A stretch of 64,000 nt of DNA from Myxococcus stipitatus. Lineage in GTDB: Bacteria > Myxococcota > Myxococcia > Myxococcales > Myxococcaceae. Position numbers and translations under genes: made by a program. Under the pieces are notes generated by a model, which saw only the letters and a program-made list of their open reading frames with translations, was not told the origin of the DNA and ran no database searches. Shown here one piece after another: positions 34,141 to 44,300 of this stretch (within the stretch, counting starts at the first letter, position 1; each line of letters begins with the position of its first letter). The stretch spans positions 6,262,001-6,326,000 of the forward strand of contig NZ_CP102770.1 of the NCBI RefSeq assembly GCF_038561935.1, in the 5' to 3' direction.

Positions 34141-35028
34141 CTACGCGACGCGCGCGTGGACGATGTTGAGGATGTTCGACGTGTGGCAGAGCAGCTCGCC
34201 GTTGCTCTTCGTCAGGTACTCGCGCTCCATGTCCGCGGAGCCGATGCGCGATATCACCTCCAGCCCCTGCTGGCGCAGGTACGCATCCGAGTCATCCTCC
34301 TCGATGCCGAACGTCATGGGATGTCCCATCGACGCCAGCTGCCGGCCCCACTGCCGGGAGTCGGGGTAGCGGACATCCCCTCTCAGGGCCCCCAGGGCCA
34401 CGTAGTCGAAGGCGATGCTGCTCCCGCGCGGCACATGGCGCACCACGAAGCCCAGCGTCCGGCTGACGCTCTGCTCCGTCAGGTACATGCTCACGCCCTC
34501 CCAGAGGAAGAATGTCCGCAGCGTGGAGTCGAAGCCCCACGCGGGCAGGACATCCTCGAGCCGGTGGACATCGAAGTTGATGGGCACGTAGTTGACCCAA
34601 TCCGGCACCGCGCCCAGCAGCGCATCCAGCCGCTCCTTCTTGCGTCGCTGCGTCGATGGCAGGTCCAGCTCGAAGACCCGGACACCTTCCAGCCGCTCGC
34701 GGAACCGGTACGCACGGCTGTCATAGCCCGCGCCGAGCAGCACCACCTGCCGAGCCCCATCATCGAGCGCCTGTTGGAACAGCGCATCCAGGTGCAGCGT
34801 GCGCGCCGTGGCGAAGCCATACGCCCCTGGCAGCTTGCGCCCGAAGTGGTTCTTGAACCACGCCCGCACGGGCGCCACCGAGAGCAGCGCGCGCGAGACG
34901 GGGTCCAGGAAGTCCTCCGCCATGAAGTCGGGGTTGCGGACGCTCGCGTCCTCTTCACGCGCGCCCAGGGCTCGCCACATCGCCACGCCCAGCGCGGTCC
35001 TATCGGCTTCTCGCTTGTCCTTGTTCAT
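34141..35028 (-). CDS. SAM-dependent methyltransferase (MelK/CtaK-like, LCMT family)
   Basis: The 295-aa protein matches the class I methyltransferase group TIGR00027/leucine carboxyl methyltransferase: VVLLGAGYDSRAYRF (SAM loop, near 94), VFELDLPSTQRRKKERL, NYVPINFDVHRLEDVL, and FFLWEGVSMYLTEQSV. Carboxyl methylation fits the last step known for melithiazol and cystothiazole, where MelK or CtaK turns the acid into the methyl ester. The two O-methyl ethers are made by domains inside the PKS, so this free enzyme is available for the ester. Its ATG overlaps the stop of the preceding FAH gene (ATGA), so translation is coupled. N-terminal helices give the family's usual extension. Confidence 0.85.
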   Translation of the reverse strand: MNKDKREADRTALGVAMWRALGAREEDASVRNPDFMAEDFLDPVSRALLSVAPVRAWFKNHFGRKLPGAYGFATARTLHLDALFQQALDDGARQVVLLGAGYDSRAYRFRERLEGVRVFELDLPSTQRRKKERLDALLGAVPDWVNYVPINFDVHRLEDVLPAWGFDSTLRTFFLWEGVSMYLTEQSVSRTLGFVVRHVPRGSSIAFDYVALGALRGDVRYPDSRQWGRQLASMGHPMTFGIEEDDSDAYLRQQGLEVISRIGSADMEREYLTKSNGELLCHTSNILNIVHARVA

Positions 35029-36050
35029 ATGCCCCCCACTCGAATCGCAGGCGCCGTGTCCTCCACCACCGCCATCGCCTCCTGCGCGACAATGCGGTTC
35101 TCCTGCATCCCCAGGTGGATGACACCGTCGGGACTGGTGATGGAGGCTCGAATGACATCGCCCTCTTTCAGATAGGCGGCCGGGTTGCTCGACTTCAGGA
35201 TGAGCTTCGCCAGCGTCCTGTCCGACAAGAAGAGGCGCATGAAGCTCCCCACGCGCCGCGCCAGGCGCGACACCGTCCGGCCCGCGGCGACGCCGCTCGG
35301 TGTCCCCGTCAGCACCAGGTCTCCGGGGAACAAGTCCATGACCTCCGAGAGCTCCGTCAGCGTCTCTTCTGGCGGGTAGATCATCTCCGCCGTGCTCGCG
35401 CTCTGCCGGAGCTCTCCGTTGACGGATAAGGACAGCCGCAGGTCCATCAACCGGCCGCGGTCCTCGGGCGACAGCAGGTAGAGGAAGGGGCCCACCGGGC
35501 AGAACGTCCGGAAGCTCTTGGCCTTGTGCCATTGACCTTCGAGGAGCTGAAGGTCCCTCGCGGAGACATCATTGGCCATCACCAGGCCCGCGACGACCTC
35601 GTGCAGCCGCTCTCGCGTCACCTGCATGGGTTGATGGAGGCCTCGGCCGATGACGAGGCCCAGCTCGATTTCGTAGTCGAGCATCCGCACGCGCTGGGGT
35701 CGGACGATGTCGCTCCTGCTCGACGTGAGCGAGGAGGACGCCTTGCGGAAGAACTGGTTGAAGTCCTTCGCGTCCGGGTCCTGTCCCACTTCCAACATGT
35801 GGCTGCGGTAGTTCTGCCCCTGACACACCACATTGCAGGGAGATGTCACCGGGCTGAGCACCTCGACCTCGCCCAGGGGCTGCCCCTTCCCACCACCGCC
35901 CGTCGACATGGCCCAGGCGCGCTCCTGACCGTTCTCCAGGAACTCGGCCAGGGATACGTATTTCCCGGGGATGGGGACCACCTGCCCCGCTCGAACCCAC
36001 CCCCACCGGACCTCGCCGCCCGCCTTGAATCTCGCGATGTGAATACCCAT
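35025..36050 (-). CDS. Fumarylacetoacetate-hydrolase family protein in the cluster
   Basis: The 341-aa protein has the complete FAH fold: NVVCQGQNYRSHMLEVG, the metal triad in MLDYEIELGLVIGRGL (Glu, Glu) and LVMANDVSARDLQ (Asp), then AKSFRTFCPVGPFLYLL and LFPGDLVLTGTPSGVA. These Mg/Mn enzymes cleave or hydrate beta-diketo acids, decarboxylate oxaloacetate-like acids, or isomerise ring-opened substrates. Here it lies 15 nt after the last NRPS gene and overlaps the methyltransferase by 4 nt, so it is part of the operon. A beta-keto/enol ether chain is the kind of substrate it might act on, but no step of the textbook pathway needs it as far as I recall. ATG 36050 has GAGG upstream; a GTG at 36059 is possible. 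Confidence 0.88.
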   Translation of the reverse strand: MGIHIARFKAGGEVRWGWVRAGQVVPIPGKYVSLAEFLENGQERAWAMSTGGGGKGQPLGEVEVLSPVTSPCNVVCQGQNYRSHMLEVGQDPDAKDFNQFFRKASSSLTSSRSDIVRPQRVRMLDYEIELGLVIGRGLHQPMQVTRERLHEVVAGLVMANDVSARDLQLLEGQWHKAKSFRTFCPVGPFLYLLSPEDRGRLMDLRLSLSVNGELRQSASTAEMIYPPEETLTELSEVMDLFPGDLVLTGTPSGVAAGRTVSRLARRVGSFMRLFLSDRTLAKLILKSSNPAAYLKEGDVIRASITSPDGVIHLGMQENRIVAQEAMAVVEDTAPAIRVGGI

Positions 36051-36065
36051 TCCAAACACCTCGCC

Positions 36066-39000
36066 TCAACGCGCCGCTACGGGCGCACCGAGCTCCTCCA
36101 GAACAACGGTCATCCGGTCCGCGACCTCACGAACGTAAGGTGCCTGCAGCATCGTGTAGTGATTGCCGGGGACCGACTGCATCCGCGCTTGCGACAAACG
36201 TTCACCCCAGCTCTCCACGGGGGCTGGCATCGGCTCCTCCCTGTTCGAGATCAACTGCTCTGCTTGAAGGAAGAGCACCCGGCCGGCGTAGGGCTCCGGC
36301 CGGTACCGCGCCAACGCCCGCGCGTTCCTCGCGAAGACACGGAAGCGCTGCTCCAGCTCCGGCAGGTCGACACCCGGCAGGGCTCCAAGCGCCTTCGCAT
36401 GCTCCACCAGATAACGGAGCCGTCCCCCCTCATCGAGCGACTCCAGCCGCGCGGGGTCCAACCGCGCCGCCGCTGTTCCTCCGAGCAGGTCCGTGGCGAA
36501 CCATGCCATCAGCGCTCCGGGCTCCTGCGCCCGCTGGTAGAGGTCCGGAGACCAGGTCTCCAACAACACGAGCAGCTCCACCTGTTCACCGGTGGCCTCC
36601 AGCTGTCGAGCCATCGCTTGCGCGACAATCCCACCCGTGGACCAACCGCCCAGCCGATACGGTCCGCTCGGGCGCACCCGGCGCACCTCCCCGAGGTAGC
36701 GCGCCGCCATCTCCTCGACGGAGCAGGAGTCGGCGTCGGAGCCCGTCAACGCCTGCAGCGCAAAGAACGGCTGCCGAGGCCCCAGCTGCCGAGCCAGCGG
36801 CGCGTAGCACAGCACGTCTCCGCCCGTCGGATGCACGAAGAAGAGCGGTGGCTTGTCCCCCGCCTCCTGGATTCGCACGAGCGGCTCGCGGACACGCGCC
36901 CCCCCTTCGCGTCGGCGCAGCAGGTCCGCCAGGTCCTGGATGGTGTCCGCCTGGAACAGGAGCGACACGGGAAGCGCGCGGCCGAACCTCGCGCGCAGTC
37001 GGGACATCAGCCGCACCGCGAGCACGGAGTGTCCGCCCAGCGCGAAGAAGCCGCTGGTGACACCGATGGGGCGCAGGTCGAACAACTCCTCCCACAGCGC
37101 GACGAGCTCCAGCTCCAGCGCGTCACGCGGTGCGACGTACGCCGCGGAGACCTCGCACGCGGGGGCGTCGGGAATCGGGAGCGCACGCACGTCCAGCTTC
37201 TGGTTGGGCGTCATGGGCAGCGCATCGAGCTGGACGAAGTGCGCGGGAATCATCGGCGCTGGGAGGCGCTCCCGCAGCCGTCGCGACAGCTCCGACGGTG
37301 AGACCTTCGTCACCACGTAGGCGACCAGTGACACCTCCCCCTCCGCATCCGGGCGAGCCACCACCACCGCCTGCGGGACATCCGGGTGCCTCCGCAGCTC
37401 CGCTTCAATCTCCCCGAGCTCGATGCGCACGCCTCGCACCTTCACCTGGGTGTCCAGGCGCCCGAGGAACTCGATGCGTCCCTCCGGCGAGTACCGCGCC
37501 AGGTCTCCGGTCCGGTACATGCGGGCGCCCGGCTTCGTCCCCAGTGGGTCGGGCATGAAGCGCTCCGCCGTCAGCTCCGGACGGTGCAGATAGCCTCGCG
37601 CCACGCCCTCCCCTCCGATGAAGATTTCACCCGGGACGCCGAGAGGAACCGGCCGCAGCCGCCTGTCCAACACGTACATCCGCGTGTCCGCGATGGGACG
37701 ACCAATGGAGACACCCGCCTCGTCACCGCGAACCCTGTCGAACGAGGACCAGACGGTCGTCTCCGTGGGGCCGTACATGTTGAGGACGTCGCCCTCGACG
37801 TGCTCGACGACCTGCCGCGCCAGCGCCGCGGGGAACGGCTCTCCTCCGACGAGCAGCTTCTCGAGCGGACGCAACGCCTCCGCGCCCTCGGGCTCCAGCA
37901 GCAGCATCCGCAGCATCGACGGCGTGCATTGGAAGTGCGTGACGCCGTGCCGGGCGATGAGCGCGGGGATGTCCTCCTCGGGGGCCTCGAGCTGCTGGCA
38001 CCGCTCCTTCAGTGCGGCGAGCGTGCGCAGCCCCGCGAGCGTCGACTCGACGTCCACGCCGAAGTCGATGAGACAGGCGACCTCATCCACGCCGACCTCA
38101 CGCAGCTTCTCCAGCAAGGGCAGGCAGGACTCCACATCGCCAAACAGGCCCATCTGGTGGAAGTACCGGTCCACGGCCCTCGACAGCAGCAGGTCGACGT
38201 CCTCGTCGCTCAGGGACTCCAGGACTTCGCCATGGGGCAGTGGCCCGATGACCGAGCGCAGCAACCCCAGCGAGCTCTTCAGGTACTGCCGCAGCGGCGC
38301 ATCCACCTTCCGCCGGACAGCCTCGACGTCCTCGCCCATGAAGGTGTGGAGCATGAGCGTGACGTGGCCTGGGCCCGGTCCATGCCCGGCGGCCTTCCAC
38401 GCCTCGCGGTAGAGCTGGAGCTTCTTCGACAGCTCGGGGAGGTTCTGCCCGAGCAGGTGCGTGAGCACGCTGGCCCCAGCCTCTCCGGCCGCGCGGAACG
38501 TCTCCGGATTGCCCGCCGCTGTCACCCACACGGGGACCTCGGGCTGGATGGGACGTGGCAGCGACTGGACCCGCACGTCCTGCCCCTGGCCATTCCGGAA
38601 GGACACGGCCTCGCCCTTCCACAGTCTCCGGACGAGGGAGACCTGCTCGAAGAACTGGCTCCGCGCATCGGCGAAGCGCTCGGGTGCGAGCACGAAGTCG
38701 TTGGGGTGCCACCCCGACGCGAACGAGAGGTCGACGCGGCCCCCCGACAGGTTGTCGACGACGGACCACTCCTCGGCGACCCGGATGGGGTTGTGCAACG
38801 GCAGCACGATGCTTCCCGCCCGGAGCCGGATGTTCCGCGTCGTCGTCGCCAGCGCCGCGCTGACGACGGATGGATTCGGGTACAGCCCTCCAAACGCATG
38901 AAAGTGCCGCTCGGGGGTCCAGACCGCCGTGAAGCCGTGCTCGTCCGCGAAGCGCGCTCCCTCCAACAGGAGTCGGTACTTGTCCCTCGCGTGCTCCCGC

Positions 39001-41315
39001 TCGTCGCTCGCGAAGTAGAACAGGCTGAACTCGAGCGGCTTGTTCGAGCCGTCGCGAGACACGGGCTTGCGGCCAACCCCCTGCTCACTCCGGAGCACCA
39101 CCTGAAACCCTCGGGTCAGCGAGTACAGGAGCTCCAGCACCGAGATGTCGAACGACATGCTCGTCGTCGCGAGCCAGACACCGGGCGACGTCCCCTTCAT
39201 CGCGTCATCCATGGCCGCGAAGAAGCGCTCGACGTTGCGATGACAGACCAGGCACGCCTTGGGGCGCCCCGTGGACCCCGAGGTGTAGAGCGTGTACGCC
39301 ACGTTCTCCACGCCCACTCCGCTCGACGGCGTCTCCACGGTGTCGTCGGCCGCTGCCTCCTCGGCGTCCAGCAGCACGACCTTCACTTCCGCGTCCGGGT
39401 GCAACCCGCGCAGCCGCGACTCGGACACCACGACCGGTGCCTGCGAGTCCGTGAGCATGTAGGCGAGCCGATCCGCGGGATAGGTCGGGTCCATGGGCAC
39501 GTAGGCGCCCCCCGCCTTCAGGATGGCCAGCATGCCCACCACCATCCCGGGCCCTCGCGAGACACAGAGGCCCACGCGCACCTCGGGCCCCACGCCCAGC
39601 GCCCGCAGTCGATGCGCCAGCCGGTTCGCCTGGAGGTTCAGCTCGCGGTAGGTCAAACGCGCGCGACCTGAAACCAGCGCGACCGCATCCGGTGTGCGCT
39701 CGACCTGCGCCTCGAACAGCGCATGGATGCAGGCCTCCCGCACGGGCCCCTTCGTCGCGGTGTCGTTCCAGTCCTCGAGCACCTCGCGGCGCTCCTCCGA
39801 CGTCAGCAGCGGGAGGTCAGACACGCGCTGCTCGCGAGACTCGACGATGCCCTCCAACAGCGTCGTGAGGTGCCCCACCATCCGCTGGGCCTGCGCCGCG
39901 TCGAACAGGTCCGTGCGGTACTTCAGCACGCCCCCGAGCGAGTCCTCTGTCTCGGACAGCTCCAGGGACAGGTCGAACTGTCCCTCCTGCTGGGGAAGGT
40001 CGAAGGGGCGCAGCACCAGTCCGCCCGGCAGAGAGGGATTCGCCTCGTCCCCCTGGTAGATGTCTCCCTTGGGCGTCGGCTGGAGCATGAAGACGACCTG
40101 GAAGAGGGGTGAGCGGTCGGCGTGGCGTTCCGGGTTCAACTTCTCCACGAGCAGGTGGAACGGGAAGTCCTGGTGCGCGAGCGCACCCACGACGGTCTGC
40201 CGGAGCCGCCGGAGGAGGTCCCTGAACACAGGGTCCCCCGAGAGGTCACCTCGCAGGACCACCATGTTCATGAAGTTGCCGACGACCTTCGCGAACTCAG
40301 GCTGGGTCCTCCCGAGCGAGGGAGACCCCACGAGGAGGTCCTCCTGCCCCGAGTACCGATGCAGGAGCACCAGGTACGCGGCGAGGAGCAGCGTGTAGAG
40401 CGTGACGCCCTCCTGCTCACAGATGGCCCGCAGCTGTCGAGGGAGCGTCCCCCGCAGCGACACGGGCACGGACGCCCCCGCGTAGGTCTGCACCGAAGGC
40501 CGAGGCTTCGCGAACGGCAGGTCCAGCGACGGCGGTGCCCCCGCGAGCTGCTTCGACCAGTAGTCCCACAGGCGTTGCCCGGTGGCGCCCGCGAGCATCT
40601 CCGACTGCCAGCGGACGTAGTCCGTGTACGTCGCACGAGGAGCGGGGAGCGCGGCGGGGACACCTGCCTTCTCCGCCGGATAGAGGTGCCGCAGCAGCTC
40701 CTCGCCCAGGATGAGCAGCGACCAGCCGTCGTAGACGATGTGGTGGATGGCGATGAGCAGCACGTGTTCCCGAGGGCCTCGGGAGAACAGGTGCACCCGC
40801 ATCAACGGCCCCTGCTCCAGGTCGAACGGTGCCTCGTAGGCGCGGGTGACGCGGGCGCGAAGGGCCTCGGGCGCCTCGTCCGTCGCGAGGACGTGCTCGA
40901 AGCAGACGGAGTCCTTCCGCCGCACCTTCTGCACGGGCTGCCCCTGCCGCGTGCCGAAGGTCGTCCGCAGCACACCGTGCCGCTCCACCAGTCGTTGGCA
41001 GGCGCGTCGCAGGGCCGGGACGTCCACCTCGGTGACGATGCGAAGCGACAGCGCCGTGTTGTAGGCGATGCTGTCCGGAGCCAGTTGCGCGACGAACCAG
41101 AGAGCCTGCTGTCCGTGGGAGAGCGGGTGGACGGACTCTCCATCCGCCGCGCCCTGGCGGAGATGGTCCACCAGCGCGGCCTTGTGTGTGGTCAGCAGCG
41201 ACAGGGCCTCGGGCGACAGCGCTCCCTTCGGCGCGCGGTACTTCAGCCGCTCGCCTTCGACCCAGAGCGAGACGCCCTGCCGAGACAGCTCCGCGACCAG
41301 CTCGCCGGCAATCAC
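36066..41315 (-). CDS. mtaG-like: NRPS module with embedded monooxygenase, C-A(MOx)-PCP-TE (MtaG-like)
   Basis: The 1749-aa terminal module begins with a TubC-type docking domain (1-52). The C domain has HHIVYDG near 192. The A domain has YTSGSTGRPK near 677 and GPTETTVWSS near 1178, and is interrupted between motifs A4 and A5 by a luciferase-like flavin monooxygenase (about 760-1100; VWTPERHFHAFGG, LSFASGWHPNDFV). A PCP (LGGHSVLAV, Ser near 1427) and a TE (GGWSTGGIVAQ near 1557) complete it. Specificity residues readable as D-I-L-Q-L-G fit glycine. In myxothiazol the same enzyme adds Gly, hydroxylates its alpha carbon, and the adduct collapses to a terminal amide. The GTG start overlaps the stop of the previous PKS gene. 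Confidence 0.94.
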   Translation of the reverse strand: MIAGELVAELSRQGVSLWVEGERLKYRAPKGALSPEALSLLTTHKAALVDHLRQGAADGESVHPLSHGQQALWFVAQLAPDSIAYNTALSLRIVTEVDVPALRRACQRLVERHGVLRTTFGTRQGQPVQKVRRKDSVCFEHVLATDEAPEALRARVTRAYEAPFDLEQGPLMRVHLFSRGPREHVLLIAIHHIVYDGWSLLILGEELLRHLYPAEKAGVPAALPAPRATYTDYVRWQSEMLAGATGQRLWDYWSKQLAGAPPSLDLPFAKPRPSVQTYAGASVPVSLRGTLPRQLRAICEQEGVTLYTLLLAAYLVLLHRYSGQEDLLVGSPSLGRTQPEFAKVVGNFMNMVVLRGDLSGDPVFRDLLRRLRQTVVGALAHQDFPFHLLVEKLNPERHADRSPLFQVVFMLQPTPKGDIYQGDEANPSLPGGLVLRPFDLPQQEGQFDLSLELSETEDSLGGVLKYRTDLFDAAQAQRMVGHLTTLLEGIVESREQRVSDLPLLTSEERREVLEDWNDTATKGPVREACIHALFEAQVERTPDAVALVSGRARLTYRELNLQANRLAHRLRALGVGPEVRVGLCVSRGPGMVVGMLAILKAGGAYVPMDPTYPADRLAYMLTDSQAPVVVSESRLRGLHPDAEVKVVLLDAEEAAADDTVETPSSGVGVENVAYTLYTSGSTGRPKACLVCHRNVERFFAAMDDAMKGTSPGVWLATTSMSFDISVLELLYSLTRGFQVVLRSEQGVGRKPVSRDGSNKPLEFSLFYFASDEREHARDKYRLLLEGARFADEHGFTAVWTPERHFHAFGGLYPNPSVVSAALATTTRNIRLRAGSIVLPLHNPIRVAEEWSVVDNLSGGRVDLSFASGWHPNDFVLAPERFADARSQFFEQVSLVRRLWKGEAVSFRNGQGQDVRVQSLPRPIQPEVPVWVTAAGNPETFRAAGEAGASVLTHLLGQNLPELSKKLQLYREAWKAAGHGPGPGHVTLMLHTFMGEDVEAVRRKVDAPLRQYLKSSLGLLRSVIGPLPHGEVLESLSDEDVDLLLSRAVDRYFHQMGLFGDVESCLPLLEKLREVGVDEVACLIDFGVDVESTLAGLRTLAALKERCQQLEAPEEDIPALIARHGVTHFQCTPSMLRMLLLEPEGAEALRPLEKLLVGGEPFPAALARQVVEHVEGDVLNMYGPTETTVWSSFDRVRGDEAGVSIGRPIADTRMYVLDRRLRPVPLGVPGEIFIGGEGVARGYLHRPELTAERFMPDPLGTKPGARMYRTGDLARYSPEGRIEFLGRLDTQVKVRGVRIELGEIEAELRRHPDVPQAVVVARPDAEGEVSLVAYVVTKVSPSELSRRLRERLPAPMIPAHFVQLDALPMTPNQKLDVRALPIPDAPACEVSAAYVAPRDALELELVALWEELFDLRPIGVTSGFFALGGHSVLAVRLMSRLRARFGRALPVSLLFQADTIQDLADLLRRREGGARVREPLVRIQEAGDKPPLFFVHPTGGDVLCYAPLARQLGPRQPFFALQALTGSDADSCSVEEMAARYLGEVRRVRPSGPYRLGGWSTGGIVAQAMARQLEATGEQVELLVLLETWSPDLYQRAQEPGALMAWFATDLLGGTAAARLDPARLESLDEGGRLRYLVEHAKALGALPGVDLPELEQRFRVFARNARALARYRPEPYAGRVLFLQAEQLISNREEPMPAPVESWGERLSQARMQSVPGNHYTMLQAPYVREVADRMTVVLEELGAPVAAR

Positions 41316-44300
41316 AGTTCGCCTTCTTCCCAGTCCGGGCCCGCCCCCTGTGTCCTCGCTCCGCCGTTGAGCTGCTCGGCGAGCCGCTGGGACAGGTGCG
41401 CGACGCTCGCCCCCTGCAACAGCTCATCGAGCTGCATGTTCACGCCCGTCTCCGCGTGAATCTTGTGCTTCAGCTCCAGCGACAACAGCGAGTCCAGGCC
41501 CAGCGTGTTGAGTGGCTGCTCCGAGTCCAGCCGCGCCACCGGCATCTTCAGGAGGCTCGCGACCAGCTCGCGCAGGTAGCTGTCCAGGAGGGGGCCTCGC
41601 TGAGCGGGCTCCGCGCTGAGCAGGTCCTTGGAGAAGGTGCTCGCCGTCAGGGAGGCGGCCTGGAGCGTCGCCGCATCGGGAACGGGAGGCAGGACGTACG
41701 TGCCCGCCGCGACGGCGTCGCAGGTCTTTCCATAGGCCACCCGGTCGCCCAGCCGCTCCAGGTTGATGCGGCGAATCGCGTCGACGTCCAGCGACTCGTC
41801 CTTCGTCACCGTGAGCAGGAGATAGGCCGCGAGCCGACGCCGGAGCAGCTCACCCAGCATGTGGATGCCGTGGAGGTGCTTCTGGGTGACCTCGTCCGTC
41901 CCGCGAGCCACGTCCGCGAAGTTCCGCTCGAAGTCGGGGTCATGGAGGAAGTGGGCGATCTCCTGGCTGGCCTCCACCGCCTCCACGACTCGGAGGTGGT
42001 TGCGCGCGAGCAGCTCCGCCCACTCGGCCTGAGGCACGAACTGGGTCGTGGACTCGGGGTGCTCGATGGTAGTGGTCATGTTCGAGACCGTCTCGGCCAT
42101 GACCAGGAAGCCGCCCTCGCGGAGGCTCCGGCTCAGGTTCGCGAACAGGTCCGCCTTGTTGCGGATGTGGTGGATGACCTGGAACGCGATGGCCAGGTCG
42201 TAGGTCGCGGGGAAGGGGTCTCGGGAGCTGTCCTGGTAGTGCAGCGAGATTCGCCCATCCAAGCCCAGCGCGCGGATGCGCTGGCGCCCCGCTTCAATCT
42301 GGTCCGGTGAGATGTTGCAGCCGTGCAGCTCCAGGTGGGAGTGCGCCCTCGCCATGTCGATGAGGTCGGCGGCATGGCCACACCCGATGTCGAGCACGCG
42401 CTTGAACGACGAGAAGTCGAGGCCCCGGTAGAGCGTCCTGGCCATCTCCTGATTCGACTTGAGCGCCAGCTCGTAGAACGTCCGGTACATCGCCGCCTTC
42501 TCGGGGTCGGCTGCGGGACGGTACATGGCGACCCAAGAGAAGCCCGGCACGGGTTCGCGAAACGTCGCGAAGCGCAGCGAGGGCGACTCCCCCGAGACAT
42601 TGCCTTCCGCGAGCTGCGCCACGGACCGGTAGAACGACACCAGGACATCTGTATTGGGAATGAGCGAGTCGACCCAGAAGCGCTCGCGTTGAAAGGGATA
42701 CGTGGGCAGTGGCACTCGCCGCCTCTCCCGTCCTCCCTCCACCTCCCCCCACTTCACCTCCACCCCTTTCACATACAGCCTCGCCGCGCTCCCCAGCAGC
42801 TCCTCCCAGTCACTCCTCCCCGGCTTCAGGCTCCCCACCCACTCCGCTTCCCCCAGGTACCTCTTCCCTATCCCCGTCAGCGTCGCCTTCGGCCCCACCT
42901 CCACGAAGACCCGGTACCCCTTCTCATACAGCCCCCTCAATCCCTCCCACCACCTCACCGGCTCCCTCAGCTGCCTCCCCCAGTACTTCCCCTCCCTCGC
43001 CTCGTCCCCCTTCACCTCCCGCCCACTCACGTTCGACACCCACTCCACCGTCCCCCTCTCCATCCTCACCTTCCCCGCCACCCTCTCGAATTCCTCCCTC
43101 ATCGGCTCCATCAACGCCGAATGAAACGCATGCGTCGTCTTCAGCCTCCGACTCTCCTTCCCCTTCCCCCTCAACCTCTCCACCACCTCCTCTACCTCTC
43201 CCTCCCTCCCCGACAGCACCACCTCCTCCGGCCCGTTCACCGCCGCTATCAGCCCTCCTCCTCCCTCCCTCCTCACCTCCTCCTCCCCGCACATCACCGC
43301 CACCATCCTCCCCCCCTCCTCCAAACCCTCCATCAACCTCCCTCTCTCCATCACCAGCTTCAGCCCTTCCTCCCAGCCCATCACCCCCGCCACGCACGCC
43401 GCCACGTACTCACCCAGGCTGTGCCCCATCACCGCCGCCGGCTTCACTCCCCACTTCTTCCACACCTGCGCCAGGCTCCACTCCACCGCGAACAACGCCG
43501 CCTGCGACACCCGGCTCTTCTCCAGCAACTTCCCCTTCCCCCCGTACAGCACCTCCACCAGCGACTCCCCTGTCTCCCTCCTCACCACCTCGTCGCACTT
43601 CCTCATCTCCTCCCGGAACGTCTCCTCCGTCTCGTACAGCTCCCTCCCCATCCCCTCCGCCTGCACTCCCTGCCCCGTGAAGAGCAGCACCACCTCTTCT
43701 CCTCCCACCTTCTTCGCCTGCCCTACCGCCCCCTTCTCCACCACCCCTTCCCTCTCGTACCTCCCCAGCTCCTCCTTCAGCTCCTCCAGCGTCCTCCCCA
43801 CCACCGCCACCCTCTGCCCGTACCTCCCTCTCCCCTCGTTCGCCGTGAAGCACACGTCCCCCACCGCGCCCTCTGCTCCCCTCGCGTACTTCCCCGCCAA
43901 CTCCCTCAGCGCCTTCTCGCTCCTCGCCGACAACGTCAGCACGTGTGCCCGGCCCGCCTCCTTCTCTTCCTTCCTCACCACCTCCGGCGCCTCTTCCAAC
44001 ACGACGTGCGCATTCGTCCCGCTCGCGCCAAACGAGCTCACGCCTCCCACGCGTCTTCCCTCGCGCGCCTCCCAGGGAGTGCGTTGGGTCGGCACCTCCA
44101 CGGGCAGCTCGTCCCATGGGATGTAGGGATTGCCTCGCTTGAAGTGCAGGTGCGGCGGCAGCTCCCGGTGCTGCAAGGACAGCACGAGCTTGATGAGGCC
44201 CGCGATGCCCGCCGCGTACTCCAGGTGCCCGATGTTCGTCTTCACCGAGCCCACTCGCAGCACTTCACCGCGCGCCTTCTTCGGCTCGAACACCGCGCCC

